Positions 28,736 through 38,034 of a stretch of 64,000 nt of DNA are shown piece by piece. Numbering within the stretch: the first letter of the stretch is position 1; each line of letters starts with the position of its first letter. The translations under genes and the position numbers were made by a program. The notes under the pieces are model-generated. The model was given only the letters and a program-made list of their open reading frames with translations, was not told the DNA's origin and did not search any database. The stretch is from contig JBAXWB010000002.1 of assembly GCA_037128595.1 (NCBI GenBank), forward strand, positions 124,001-188,000, in the 5' to 3' direction. Source of the DNA: a bacterium (GTDB taxonomy: Bacteria > Verrucomicrobiota > Kiritimatiellia > CAIKKV01 > CAITUY01).

Positions 28736-31639
28736 ATGAAACTTTCTCAAAAAAACACGTCACACTTGCACTGGAGCTTCACCCTATCCCAACAGGCGGA
28801 ACATATCCTGGCGATTCAGCCCGCGTTTCGCGTCAACCGGCTGGGCGGGTATGGCGACGGAGGCGAAGTCATCTACAACGCACATCCCTGCGGGTGTCCC
28901 TCCATACTGGTGGATACCCAGGGGCCCAGCACCGCCACCTTTATGTCTAACGGCTCCGTCGGCTTCGAAATCAAACTGCCCGACGGAATGGAGATCAAAG
29001 TCCTCGAAAGCCATTTTGACCCTGTCGAAAAACGTGAAACCGGCGTTCCCTCCGGCAATGTCTGGCTCTCTTTTCTGGCGGGTGGAAAACGGCAGACCGT
29101 CTCTCTGATCAATCCCCACAGCGCGAACGACTGCACTCCGACCTGGATCAAAGTGGTGAAGTTGGCCGCGCCTGAACGATCAATGTGGTTTGCGTCGGAA
29201 TTCCGCCCTGCCCCGGGCATCCGCCTCGCCACGGCCGTGCGCCTGATGCTGCGGGAAACCGACCAAGGCCCGGCCCTCGTTCGTGACATCTATGTCAAGA
29301 ATCTCGGACGGACCACAGTCACAGGCGACTTATGGACCTATTATGGCCTGCATGGCACCCAGCGCTTCGCTTACAACAAGGAGATCTGGTATGACTGCGG
29401 TTATCCGGCCACGCTCACCGAACTGGTCATGACCGCACGGGTGCCCTACTCCGACATCATCCAGATCAAACGTCTCACCAGTGAGCCGGTCCGGTTCACC
29501 CCCCTTGATGCCACTTGCGATTACTCCACCTTTGTCGGTAACACCGCCGCCAGCGCCCAGCTGCCCCAAGCGGTGCGACAGGGACATATGTTAAAAGGTG
29601 GAGCCGGACGGGAAATCAACCGCTTCTCCACCGCCGCCATTGGCGCCAACCAGTTCGGGTTCACTCTGCCCGGCAGCACTTCCGCCACCCTGCGGCAAAG
29701 CCTGCTCTATGTGACCGACAAAGGCGTATGCGACACCTTTCGCGCTGAGGCCGGACATCGAGAGCCCACCTACGCCGCCATGGCCAAGGCATTTGAGAAG
29801 GCCAGCAGCACCTTACTAAAAAACACCTCGACAACACTGAAGCCGTCAGGGGTGTTGAGCGAAGGAAAACCCTGGCCTTTCTTTGAGGTGCAGTTCCCCG
29901 CTGAACGGGCGGTGTCGGAATACGCCAACTCGGTTTGGACCGGCGTCATGGAACTCTATGAAAACTGCCGGGCACATGGCGCCAAACTGGCCGACGGTAT
30001 TGAACTGGGGACCCGTGACCGGGGGCAGGATATGTGGCCGAAAATGAAGGAAGACCCGGGCCGGATCCGGACAGATCTTATTTACGCGCTGAGTTTCATG
30101 TACCGAACCGTGGAAGCCCCCCTCTCTAACGCCCGACCTCTCACGCTGCAGGAAAAATTGCACGGCATGTTTCCCCGCCAGTATCCAAGCCGCTGGAATG
30201 ACCGCACCCGGGAAGTCAAAAATGATAACCGCCCCTATACCGACAGTCCGCTCTGGCTGGTCAACTCACTCAACATGTATGTCAGGGAAACCGGCGACAT
30301 CACCCCCTTGTTGGAGCAAGTAGGCACCATCCACCTAACCGATCCGGACCATCCTGAAACCTCAGGCATCCTCGGGGGTAATACGCGCCTGTCCATAGCG
30401 GAAGTCGTCCAGGAAATCTTCACCTGCTTTGAGCGGCATGTCGTCGATTCGCCTTATGGCATGGCTCAAATCCTTTACGGGGATTGGTGTGATCCGATTG
30501 ACATGTTCGGCACCAGCGTGGTCGGGGATGCCCGCACACGCGGTCAGGGACGTGGTGTCCAAACGAGACTCTCCGCCCATGTCTTCCTCGCACTGGTGGA
30601 GACCATTGATCTCTTCGCAAGCCGGCAGGTAAGGGACGCGCTGACCAGGGCGGGCATCCCGCTGGACATCCTGCGGATGAAGACCTTCGCGGACCGCTTG
30701 CGCCAGAATATCGTTAAGGTCGCATGGGAAGATGGTCCGGCACGCTTCCCGGCGGGCTTTTTGAATTGCATTCATGAGCTCACTGTGGACGGCTCACGAC
30801 CGGATTATGCCCGGGGCGGAAAAGGCTACACCCTGGGATCCTTGAAAGGAACGGATTTCGACGGCATTAAGCGGCGCGAATTAAACTGCCAGGCCTATGC
30901 CCTGGAGATGCTGACCATCAGCCGGCCCTGGCTCACCGGAATACCGGAGGCCCCCCGCATGATCACCCGGATGTTACACACGGTGGACACGCTGTTTTAT
31001 GACCAGCGGCTGGGTCTGGTGATGTACACCAAACCCATTGCCAATAATGCCCAGTCCATTGCGCTGGCGGGCCGTATGGGGATGTTACCGGTCGGCACGG
31101 CCGAAAACGGGGAATATCACCACTGCCAGGTGATGATGCACCGCTTCAGGCTCTCGCTTCTCGGTCAGGCGGACACGGTGTGGGAACAGTTCAAGCCCAT
31201 GATGTCGGCCTTGCGCGATGAGCACCTGTGCGGCCCGTTCGAGACGCCCAGCACCTCCTACGTTTCCGACAAAGATGACCCCCATTTCGGCAAGGGAATG
31301 TATTTCGGTCTTTCTGGATCAGTCGATTGGATTGTCGAAGTCTTCCACAAAATCGCCGGACTCACCTTCCAACTCCATAACCCGACCGAACCGGCCATCC
31401 GCATCGAACCGAATCTGCCGGCGGCCCTCAAGGGGGAAATGACACTGCGCCGGATCATCCATCTGGCAAAAGAGGGGGGCGGCTACCGACAGATCCCGCT
31501 CTGTGTCAAAATCACCACAAAAGGCCAGGGCATACAGAAAAGGCAAGCCTCCTTCCGCCTGAACGGCCACCCCCTTCCAAAACCGGAAATCACCAATCTT
31601 GACAGCTATACGCGTCTCGAAATCGAGATTATTAGATAA
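28736..31639 (+). CDS. GH94-like glycoside phosphorylase/hydrolase
   Basis: A 967-residue protein without a signal peptide resembles family GH94 (cellobiose and related phosphorylases, inverting, cytoplasmic). An N-terminal beta-sandwich spans about residues 20-330, and an (alpha/alpha)6 barrel runs from about 390 to the C-terminal beta region after 870. GIELGTRDRGQDMWP (421-435) matches the family's GxRDxxQD motif. YGDWCDPID (581-589) matches the GDWxD motif that supplies the general-acid Asp. A phosphorylase would yield a sugar-1-phosphate and save ATP, which fits an intracellular role behind the neighbouring transporter. The ATG has a weak AGGGA site upstream. The substrate is not predictable from the sequence. 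Confidence 0.75.
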   Translation: MKLSQKNTSHLHWSFTLSQQAEHILAIQPAFRVNRLGGYGDGGEVIYNAHPCGCPSILVDTQGPSTATFMSNGSVGFEIKLPDGMEIKVLESHFDPVEKRETGVPSGNVWLSFLAGGKRQTVSLINPHSANDCTPTWIKVVKLAAPERSMWFASEFRPAPGIRLATAVRLMLRETDQGPALVRDIYVKNLGRTTVTGDLWTYYGLHGTQRFAYNKEIWYDCGYPATLTELVMTARVPYSDIIQIKRLTSEPVRFTPLDATCDYSTFVGNTAASAQLPQAVRQGHMLKGGAGREINRFSTAAIGANQFGFTLPGSTSATLRQSLLYVTDKGVCDTFRAEAGHREPTYAAMAKAFEKASSTLLKNTSTTLKPSGVLSEGKPWPFFEVQFPAERAVSEYANSVWTGVMELYENCRAHGAKLADGIELGTRDRGQDMWPKMKEDPGRIRTDLIYALSFMYRTVEAPLSNARPLTLQEKLHGMFPRQYPSRWNDRTREVKNDNRPYTDSPLWLVNSLNMYVRETGDITPLLEQVGTIHLTDPDHPETSGILGGNTRLSIAEVVQEIFTCFERHVVDSPYGMAQILYGDWCDPIDMFGTSVVGDARTRGQGRGVQTRLSAHVFLALVETIDLFASRQVRDALTRAGIPLDILRMKTFADRLRQNIVKVAWEDGPARFPAGFLNCIHELTVDGSRPDYARGGKGYTLGSLKGTDFDGIKRRELNCQAYALEMLTISRPWLTGIPEAPRMITRMLHTVDTLFYDQRLGLVMYTKPIANNAQSIALAGRMGMLPVGTAENGEYHHCQVMMHRFRLSLLGQADTVWEQFKPMMSALRDEHLCGPFETPSTSYVSDKDDPHFGKGMYFGLSGSVDWIVEVFHKIAGLTFQLHNPTEPAIRIEPNLPAALKGEMTLRRIIHLAKEGGGYRQIPLCVKITTKGQGIQKRQASFRLNGHPLPKPEITNLDSYTRLEIEIIR

Positions 31640-31756
31640 TATCAGTTAATGCGTGTAGATAGACCACCCGTTATTTGCATCAAAACCGAAGCCTCCTCAC
31701 ATTTCCCTATCTCGCCATTTGCCATCTGGCTTCAATCTGATATATTTAACGGCTTC

Positions 31757-32455
31757 ATGAATGCACCCAGTCAATTTGATTTCTGGTACGCCATTAACAA
31801 CACCCGTGTGGTGGTGGCGCCGGTCCAGCGTCTCGAAACGTTCGGGGCCACCATCATTCATTACCATCTGGTGAGCGAATTGATGGACTCCATCAATAAA
31901 ATCCGGGTCCGGGAAGGCCGCATTGTGGCACAACGGCCGCAAATCATCACTCCGACCGCCCTGACCGAGAATATGCTGGAAGGGTTTGGCGCCGAGGCGG
32001 AAAAGTACATGGACTGGCTCCGGGAGAACTCACAGAATTTCAGGATGCTTCAATACGGGTTTGTCATCCGAAAAGAGGAAATCAACGACGAGATCATCAC
32101 CGACACCCTGGAGGCAGTCCTGGACCGGGTGGCCGCCGCCGTGCGGCAGAAGGATGAACCCCTGACCGCCGTGGTGGCCGGGGTGGACTCGCCGTGGGAG
32201 GTCTCGCTCCTCAAAATGATGTTTGAGGTCAGCAATAATTCATTCCAGGCGAATGTCCGGGAAATGGAAAGCCACCGGATGTTCACCCCCAATGCCGGCC
32301 TCCGGTTTGAAATTGAAACGGAATTCCAATTGGCCGGCCGCCAGCCGGCCCGCATCACGGAACTGGGAAATAAATTGCAGAAGCACGGGCTTTTCCCGGA
32401 ATATGAAGATCGTTTTTTTGCGCTCATTAAAGCCAAACAGGCACGAAAACAGTAA
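31757..32455 (+). CDS. Conserved-looking hypothetical protein upstream of leuC
   Basis: I do not recognise the family. From the ATG at 31757 (MNAPSQFDFWYAINNTRVVV) the product is about 232 residues, soluble and mixed alpha/beta, with no signal peptide or membrane segment. An in-frame ATG at 31649 would add 36 residues of low-complexity N-terminus, and neither start has a clear ribosome site. The gene ends 12 bp before leuC, so the two are probably co-transcribed. YHLVSELMDSINKIRVREGR and PQIITPTALTENMLEGFG look like ordered secondary structure. Real coding is supported by codon use and spacing. Confidence 0.6.
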   Translation: MNAPSQFDFWYAINNTRVVVAPVQRLETFGATIIHYHLVSELMDSINKIRVREGRIVAQRPQIITPTALTENMLEGFGAEAEKYMDWLRENSQNFRMLQYGFVIRKEEINDEIITDTLEAVLDRVAAAVRQKDEPLTAVVAGVDSPWEVSLLKMMFEVSNNSFQANVREMESHRMFTPNAGLRFEIETEFQLAGRQPARITELGNKLQKHGLFPEYEDRFFALIKAKQARKQ

Positions 32456-32467
32456 AGAGGTATACCC

Positions 32468-33766
32468 ATGGGCATGACCATTACGGAAAAAATTCTTGCG
32501 CGCGCCGCAGGCAAGCGCGTCATCGGTCCCGGCGACAACGTCTGGGTGGAAGTGGACATCCTGCTGACGCATGACGTCTGCGGTCCGGGCACGATCGGCG
32601 TGTTCCAGCGGGAATTCGGCGCCACCGCCAAGGTCTGGGACAAATCAAAGGTCGTGATTATCCCGGATCATTATATCTTCACGGCAGACCAGAAGGCCCA
32701 CCGGAATGTGGATACCCTGCGGACCTTCGTCGCCGAGCAGTCCATGCCCTATTTTTATGACCCCGGGACCCCCCAATACAAAGGCGTCTGTCACGTGGCC
32801 CTTCCGGAAGAAGGCCATGTCCGGCCCGGCGAGGTGATCTTCGGCACGGATTCGCATACCTGCACGCATGGCGCGCTGGGCGCGTTTGCCACGGGGATCG
32901 GCAATACCGATGCCGGCTTTATCATGGGCGCGGGCAAGCTCCTGATCAAGGTTCCGAAAACCATGCGCTTCCAGGTCAATGGCACCGTCCCTCCCTATAT
33001 CATGGGCAAGGACATCATCCTGAAGATCATCGGCGACATCGGGTTTGACGGCGCGAGCTACTGCGCCATGGAATTCAGCGGGGAAGCCATTCACCAGCTC
33101 TCGGTCGAGGAGCGGATGACGATCTGCAACATGGCTATTGAAGCCGGGGCAAAGAACGGGATTATCGAGCCGGACGAAAAGACGTTCGAATACGTCCGCG
33201 CCCGGACCGACAAACCGTTTGAAGCCGTCTTCAGTGACCCGGACGCCGTCTATGACAGCGACCGCACGTATGATGCCTCCACGATGGAACCGTGCGTGGC
33301 CGAACCGCATGTACCGAGCAATTATGCGCTCGCGCGTGAACGGACCCACATCAAGCTGGACCGGGCCTACATCGGCTCCTGCACCGGCGGTAAAATCACC
33401 GACTTTGTGGCAGCCGCCCGCATCCTCAAGGGGCGGAAGGTCACGATCCCGACGTTTCTGGTCCCCGCGACCATGGAAGTGGCGGAAGCGCTGATCAAAA
33501 CACAAATTGACGGTGTTTCCCTCGTGGAAATATTCGCGGCGGCAGGGTGTGATGATATCGCGCCCCCCTCGTGTGCGGCCTGCCTGGGCGGTCCCGCAGA
33601 CACTTACGGGAGAACCGCTGGAAACGAAGTCGTCATCAGCACAACGAACCGGAATTTCCCCGGCCGGATGGGCTCCAAATTGTCACAAATCTACCTGGCC
33701 TCGCCGTTAACCGTGGCGGCCTCGGCCATTACCGGGCATATCACCGATCCCCGCGAATTCATGTAA
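32468..33766 (+). CDS. leuC: 3-isopropylmalate dehydratase, large subunit
   Basis: A 432-residue protein of the aconitase superfamily. With LeuD it isomerises 2-isopropylmalate to 3-isopropylmalate in leucine synthesis. The three [4Fe-4S] cysteine ligands are visible in IGSCTGGK and in GCDDIAPPSCAACLGG. Other family motifs are GTDSHTCTHGALGAF and a C-terminal NRNFPGRMGS. The length matches the shorter archaeal/bacterial type LeuC (about 420 residues) rather than the 460-residue E. coli type. The leuD gene follows after 14 bp. Homoaconitase and dimethylmalate dehydratase are close relatives and cannot be fully excluded. Confidence 0.9.
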   Translation: MGMTITEKILARAAGKRVIGPGDNVWVEVDILLTHDVCGPGTIGVFQREFGATAKVWDKSKVVIIPDHYIFTADQKAHRNVDTLRTFVAEQSMPYFYDPGTPQYKGVCHVALPEEGHVRPGEVIFGTDSHTCTHGALGAFATGIGNTDAGFIMGAGKLLIKVPKTMRFQVNGTVPPYIMGKDIILKIIGDIGFDGASYCAMEFSGEAIHQLSVEERMTICNMAIEAGAKNGIIEPDEKTFEYVRARTDKPFEAVFSDPDAVYDSDRTYDASTMEPCVAEPHVPSNYALARERTHIKLDRAYIGSCTGGKITDFVAAARILKGRKVTIPTFLVPATMEVAEALIKTQIDGVSLVEIFAAAGCDDIAPPSCAACLGGPADTYGRTAGNEVVISTTNRNFPGRMGSKLSQIYLASPLTVAASAITGHITDPREFM

Positions 33767-33780
33767 GCACAGGGAGTAAA

Positions 33781-34317
33781 ATGAAAGTAATTAAAGGCAC
33801 CGTCTACGTGTTGAAGGATGATATTGATACGGATCAGATCATCCCTGCCGAGTATCTCAACCTGGTCCCCACGATCCCGGAAGAATACGCGAAACTGGGG
33901 TCGTATGCGTTGTGCGGGTTGCCGGCCAGCTATCCCCCCTTTGTCAAACCGGGCGCCATGAAAGCCGAGTACCCGATCCTGATTGCCGGACGGAATTTCG
34001 GATGCGGGTCCTCGCGGGAACATGCCCCCGTCTGCCTGGGTGCGGCCGGAGTGAAAGCCGTCGTGGCCGAATCGTATGCGCGGATTTTTTTCCGTAACGC
34101 GATCGCTACCGGTGAGCTCTATCCCTTTGAGACGCCCCTGCGCCTCTGTGACCTCTTCAAGACCGGGGATCAGATGGAAATCCATGTGGAAAGCTCGAAA
34201 CTGATTCATGTGGCTTCAGGGAAGACCTATTCCCTGAAGGAGTTGGGGGCCGTCGCGCCGGTGGTGGAAGCGGGGGGGATTTTCCCCTACGCCCGGAAAG
34301 CAGGCATCATCAAGTAA
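33781..34317 (+). CDS. leuD: 3-isopropylmalate dehydratase, small subunit
   Basis: The true start is the ATG at 33781 (MKVIKGTVYVLKDDIDTDQIIPAEYL), with GGGAG upstream; the frame is open further upstream inside leuC. The 178-residue product has the swivelling-domain features of LeuD: DDIDTDQIIPAEYL, the GRNFGCGSSREHAP loop and SYARIFFRNAIATGELYP. The segment EYLNLVPTIPEEYAKLGSYALCGLP resembles, from memory, plant and PVC small subunits more than the enterobacterial type. It forms a heterodimer with the LeuC encoded just upstream. Confidence 0.9.
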   Translation: MKVIKGTVYVLKDDIDTDQIIPAEYLNLVPTIPEEYAKLGSYALCGLPASYPPFVKPGAMKAEYPILIAGRNFGCGSSREHAPVCLGAAGVKAVVAESYARIFFRNAIATGELYPFETPLRLCDLFKTGDQMEIHVESSKLIHVASGKTYSLKELGAVAPVVEAGGIFPYARKAGIIK

Positions 34318-34320
34318 ATC

Positions 34321-35175
34321 ATGCCGTGCCACATCATAGCTTTAGCCAATCAGAAAGGCGGCGTGGGCAAAACCACCACCGCTATCAATCTGGCCGCCTG
34401 TCTGGCAGAACGCCACCAACGGGTGCTCCTGATTGACCTGGATCCCCAGGCCAACAGCACCAGCGGCCTGGGATTGCAGCCCGCCGCCGGGGGCAGCGTC
34501 TATGAAGCCCTCCTCGGGCATGGCAAGCTGGAAGACAAGGTCCAGCCCACCGCCGTCGAGAACCTCTCTATCATCCCTTCGGAAGTCGACCTGGCCGGAG
34601 CCGAGGTGGATATCGCCCGCCTGGATCGCTATCTCCACCGCTTCAAGGAGGCCTTGGATCCCTTTCTGGCCACCGCCGCCTATGATGTGGTGCTGATCGA
34701 CTGTCCGCCTTCCCTCGGCATTCTGACGATGAATGCCCTGACGGCCGTTCATTCAGTGATTATTCCGCTGCAGTGCGAATATTACGCCCTGGAGGGGCTC
34801 AGCGTCATCACCCGCCTGATCAGTCAGATCCGGGACTCAGGCGCGAATCCGACCTTGGCCATTGAAGGGATTGTCCTGACCATGTTTGATGGCCGGACCA
34901 ATCTTGCCCAGCAGGTTGTCGAGGAGGTCCGCAAACATTTTGGGGATAAGGTATACCATGCGGCGATTCCCCGGAATATCCGGATCAGTGAAGCCCCGAG
35001 TCACGGGAAACCGGTCATTTTATACGATGACAAATCGAGCGGCGCAGAGGCCTACCGGGCCCTGGCCAAAGAGTTCCTGAAACGGAAAAAAGAGCAGGCT
35101 ATTTCCGTTCCGACGCCTGAGCCGATGCCTTCTTCTCCAGCATCCGCTCCTCCGTCTCCGCCCGCAGACGCTTGA
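34321..35175 (+). CDS. parA: ParA/Soj-family partition ATPase
   Basis: A 284-residue protein with the deviant Walker A motif KGGVGKTT (residues 12-19), [12 protein letters not shown] and [10 protein letters not shown], typical of ParA/Soj ATPases that position chromosomes or other cargo on the nucleoid. The last 30 residues form a Pro/Ser/Ala-rich tail. The ATG follows leuD by 3 bp. No parB gene or obvious parS site is adjacent, so the partner is unknown. The 3' end overlaps the convergent def gene by 77 bp, with the Pro-rich tail lying over the end of def. Confidence 0.9.
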   Translation: MPCHIIALANQKGGVGKTTTAINLAACLAERHQRVLLIDLDPQANSTSGLGLQPAAGGSVYEALLGHGKLEDKVQPTAVENLSIIPSEVDLAGAEVDIARLDRYLHRFKEALDPFLATAAYDVVLIDCPPSLGILTMNALTAVHSVIIPLQCEYYALEGLSVITRLISQIRDSGANPTLAIEGIVLTMFDGRTNLAQQVVEEVRKHFGDKVYHAAIPRNIRISEAPSHGKPVILYDDKSSGAEAYRALAKEFLKRKKEQAISVPTPEPMPSSPASAPPSPPADA

Positions 35176-35692
35176 GCTTGCCGGCCATGCTGATCTTTTT
35201 GACCGGCGACATCCGGTCCACCAGCAGCACCCCGTCAAGATGGTCCAGTTCGTGCTGAACGGCACGCGCCAACAGACCGCGGCAATGCAAGGTGCGAACG
35301 GCCCCCTTCCAGTCCACAAAGGTCACATCCACCTCGGCGGCGCGCTGTACCCCGGTGTGAATGCCGGGAAAACTCAGGCACCCCTCATCCCGGCGGGCCA
35401 ACTCACGGCCCCGGGTCACGATTTTGGGGTTGAACATGATCAGGGGCATCTCCACCTCCGGATTCAGCCGGGGGCCCCCCTCTTCCTCCACATCGAGTTC
35501 AACCGGGATATCCACCACACAGACCGACACGGTCCGTCCGACCTGCTGGGCGGCCAACCCGACGCCTTCAGCGGCGTGCATGGTCTCCATCATGCCGTCG
35601 ACCAGTCGCTTATACTCGACGGTCACCCGGGCCACCGACTCGGCCCGGACCCTCAGGATCGGATCGCCAAAGGTAACGATCTCAAAACTCAT
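35099..35692 (-). CDS. def: Peptide deformylase
   Basis: A 197-residue protein carries all three deformylase motifs: [16 protein letters not shown] (cysteine metal ligand) and QHELDHLDG (HEXXH histidines and catalytic glutamate). It removes the formyl group from nascent protein N-termini. Its start overlaps the end of the upstream DRE-TIM enzyme gene by 11 bp, suggesting co-transcription. The C-terminal tail after the HEXXH helix is long and charged. The 3' end overlaps parA on the other strand. Confidence 0.95.
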   Translation of the reverse strand: MSFEIVTFGDPILRVRAESVARVTVEYKRLVDGMMETMHAAEGVGLAAQQVGRTVSVCVVDIPVELDVEEEGGPRLNPEVEMPLIMFNPKIVTRGRELARRDEGCLSFPGIHTGVQRAAEVDVTFVDWKGAVRTLHCRGLLARAVQHELDHLDGVLLVDRMSPVKKISMAGKLKRLRAETEERMLEKKASAQASERK

Positions 35693-37079
35693 ATCCGTTT
35701 TCTTTCATCCAGATGCCCAGATGCAACTTGGCCTGATCCAGCAGCTCATCGTCCGTGATCGCCGTGGTCCGGCCGGCATCATACTGGGTCATCATCCATT
35801 CATAAATCTTCTGGACCCCAGGATCATTCTTGGTGACGGGTGTTTTGGCTTTCCGGAAATACTTCTTCATCCAGAGCGCGATACCGGCCAACCCGCTGAC
35901 ATCCGACACCGCCAGCTCAACCGGCCGGTTCAGCAGTTTTTCCGTATTGAAGACGTTGTAGATCTCCTCGTTCTTCAACAGCCCGTCGGCATGAATACCG
36001 GCCCGGGTGACGTTGAAGCTCCTGCCGACCAACGGCTGATTCACCGGAATCTGAACCTTGAGTTCATGCTCGAAATATTCCGCGATCTCGGTAATCACCG
36101 TGGTGTCCACATGACAATCATTCCCGCGCAACTGCAGATAGTTGATCACCATGGCCTCGACGGGCGGATTACCCGTCCGCTCCCCGATCCCCAGCAGGGT
36201 GCCATTGGCCGCCGAACAGCCATACAGCCAGGCCGACACGGCATTGGCGCTGACCAGGAAGAGATCGTTATGGCCGTGCCACTCCAGCCACTCGCTCGGG
36301 AACCCTGCATAATATTGCAACCCGTAAATCAGGCCTGCGACCGACCGCGGCATCGCGGCCCCGGGATACGGCACGCCCAACCCCATGGTGTCGCAAATGC
36401 GGATTTTGATGACCTTCTTGGACTCCTCGGCCAGCTTCATCAGTTCGGCGGCAAACGGCACGACGAATCCGTAATAATCCGCCCGGGTGGCATCCTCGAA
36501 ATGACAGCGCGGGGTGATCCCGACATCAAGGGCCTCCTGCACAATTTTCAGATATTCCCGCATGGCCTCACGCCGGTTCATCTTGAGCTTCAGGTAGATG
36601 TGATAGTCCGAACAGGAGGTCAGAATCCCGGTTTCCTTCAATCCCATTTTCTTGGCCAGCTCCAGGTCCTTGCGTCGGGCGCGCACCCAGCCGGTCACTT
36701 CGGGGAATTTATAGCCAAGCGCCTGGATCTCTTCGACCGCCTGCTGATCCTTCTTGGTGTAGAGGAAAAATTCCGTTTGCCGGATCAAGCCCTTGGGGCC
36801 GCCCAGCCGATGCATCATCTTGTAGATATCCACCACCTGTTTAACGGTGTAGGGAGGCATCGCCTGCTGCCCGTCACGAAAGGTCGTGTCCGTCACCCAG
36901 ATATCCTTGGGCATCCGCATCGGCACCAGCCGATGATTGAAGCCGATGCGAGGCACCTCATCGTAGGGGAAGGTATGACGGAACAGCTCCGGCTCCTTGG
37001 GATTATCAAGGTGAACGGTATAAGAATCCGAATCGAATGTATTGTAACCCGGGTTGTATTTCAGCTCAAACATAACCAC
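35682..37079 (-). CDS. DRE-TIM acyltransferase: 2-isopropylmalate synthase or Re-citrate synthase type
   Basis: A 465-residue protein of the HMGL/DRE-TIM superfamily, which condenses acetyl-CoA with 2-oxoacids. The divalent-metal motif appears as TDTTFRDGQQ, the second metal site as WHGHNDL, and the C-terminal subdomain as RAGIHADGLLKNEEIYNVF. There is no LeuA-type C-terminal allosteric domain. The sequence pattern (TETFF-type FFLYTKKDQQAVEE, CDTMGLGVPYPGAAMPRSV) recalls, from memory, the clostridial group that includes Re-citrate synthase, often annotated as isopropylmalate synthase. The nearby leuCD genes favour a leucine role, but they are on the opposite strand. Either function is possible. 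Confidence 0.75.
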   Translation of the reverse strand: MVMFELKYNPGYNTFDSDSYTVHLDNPKEPELFRHTFPYDEVPRIGFNHRLVPMRMPKDIWVTDTTFRDGQQAMPPYTVKQVVDIYKMMHRLGGPKGLIRQTEFFLYTKKDQQAVEEIQALGYKFPEVTGWVRARRKDLELAKKMGLKETGILTSCSDYHIYLKLKMNRREAMREYLKIVQEALDVGITPRCHFEDATRADYYGFVVPFAAELMKLAEESKKVIKIRICDTMGLGVPYPGAAMPRSVAGLIYGLQYYAGFPSEWLEWHGHNDLFLVSANAVSAWLYGCSAANGTLLGIGERTGNPPVEAMVINYLQLRGNDCHVDTTVITEIAEYFEHELKVQIPVNQPLVGRSFNVTRAGIHADGLLKNEEIYNVFNTEKLLNRPVELAVSDVSGLAGIALWMKKYFRKAKTPVTKNDPGVQKIYEWMMTQYDAGRTTAITDDELLDQAKLHLGIWMKENGYEF

Positions 37080-37201
37080 CTCAATCCTTGCTAACCATTG
37101 TCAGGCCTCTCTGGAAACCTGAATTTCGGGCGATAGTAGAGTAAATATATTCGGATTTCAACAGACTTAACGGGAAATACATCAAATTCGTGCTTTTTCC
37201 A

Positions 37202-37813
37202 TCAAACCGGCCAGGCTGGAAGCTCGCGGATGAAACACTCCCGCCACGCGGCCACTGCGGCCCGCAAGGCACAGGCACGATGGGAAATCTGATTTTTGAC
37301 TTCACCGGGAAGTTCCGCAAAGGTCTGTTCATAGCCAGTGGGGATAAAGAGCGGATCATACCCGAAGCCACCGACGCCCCGGGTGGCGGACAACAGGCGG
37401 CCTTCACACGCACCAGAGACGGTGTAAGCCAGGCCATGGGGATCTGACAAGGCCATGGCGCAACGGAAGCGGGCACTCCGGTCCGTCCGCCCTGCCAGGG
37501 CGGCGATCACTTTCCGGTTGTTGGCCGCATCATCGGAGGGCTCACCGGCATAACGGGCAGAATAGACGCCTGGCGCCCCCTGCAACGCATTCACTTCCAA
37601 ACCGGAATCGTCCGCCAACGTCCACATCCCGCTGAAACAGGCCAAGGTAACGGCCTTCTTGATCGCATTTGCCTCAAAGGTATCGCCATCCTCAACGACC
37701 GCAGGAGCCTGCTCTATTTGCAGCAAACTGATGACGGTTAACTGAGGGATTGCCAGGATTGCTGAAATTTCCTGGAATTTGTGCCGGTTACCGGTGGCAA
37801 TAAGGAGTTTCAT
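37202..37813 (-). CDS. rdgB: RdgB/HAM1-family XTP/dITP pyrophosphatase
   Basis: The product starting at MKLLIATGNRHKFQEI (37813) is 203 residues, the usual length for this house-cleaning enzyme that hydrolyses dITP and XTP. Family motifs seen are TGNRHKFQEI, ADDSGLEVNALQGAPGVYSARYAG and GGFGYDPLFIP. The frame stays open to 37918, but that extension would run into the tRNA-Leu gene and has no homologous look, so the shorter start is used. The ribosome site is weak. Confidence 0.9.
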   Translation of the reverse strand: MKLLIATGNRHKFQEISAILAIPQLTVISLLQIEQAPAVVEDGDTFEANAIKKAVTLACFSGMWTLADDSGLEVNALQGAPGVYSARYAGEPSDDAANNRKVIAALAGRTDRSARFRCAMALSDPHGLAYTVSGACEGRLLSATRGVGGFGYDPLFIPTGYEQTFAELPGEVKNQISHRACALRAAVAAWRECFIRELPAWPV

Positions 37814-37888
37814 AAGAAGCCTGTGATAGATGCGATAACTGGTCAAAGACCATCCGTAGCTCAAGCCGGTACGGCGTAGAGCGAAGGA

Positions 37889-37974
37889 TGGTGCTCGGGG
37901 TGGGACTTGAACCCACACGACCTTGCGGTCATCAGCCCCTCAAACTGATGTGTCTGCCATTTCACCACCCGAGC
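37889..37974 (-). tRNA. tRNA-Leu(GAG)
   Basis: On the minus strand an 86-nt cloverleaf begins GCTCGGG at 37974 and ends CCCGAGC-A-CCA at 37889. The seven-pair acceptor stem is perfect and CCA is encoded. The anticodon loop TTGAGGG gives anticodon GAG. A long variable arm (TGACCGCAAGGTCG) marks a class II tRNA, as expected for leucine. The T-loop TTCAAGT is present. Confidence 0.95.
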
Positions 37975-38034
37975 AAAAGCGTGAGAATCTAACGACTTAA
38001 TTTTCTCGAAGCAAGCATAACTTGCAATTCATGA

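Noticed and set aside
35361-37094. A 577-codon open frame on the plus strand
   Set aside because: It lies antisense to the DRE-TIM enzyme and def genes, which have complete family motifs. The long frame is a GC-rich shadow with a His- and Gln-rich, non-protein-like composition.
37814-37918. N-terminal extension of the RdgB-type protein
   Set aside because: The extension overlaps the tRNA-Leu gene and adds 35 residues not typical of the family. The product starting at 37813 has the normal length.
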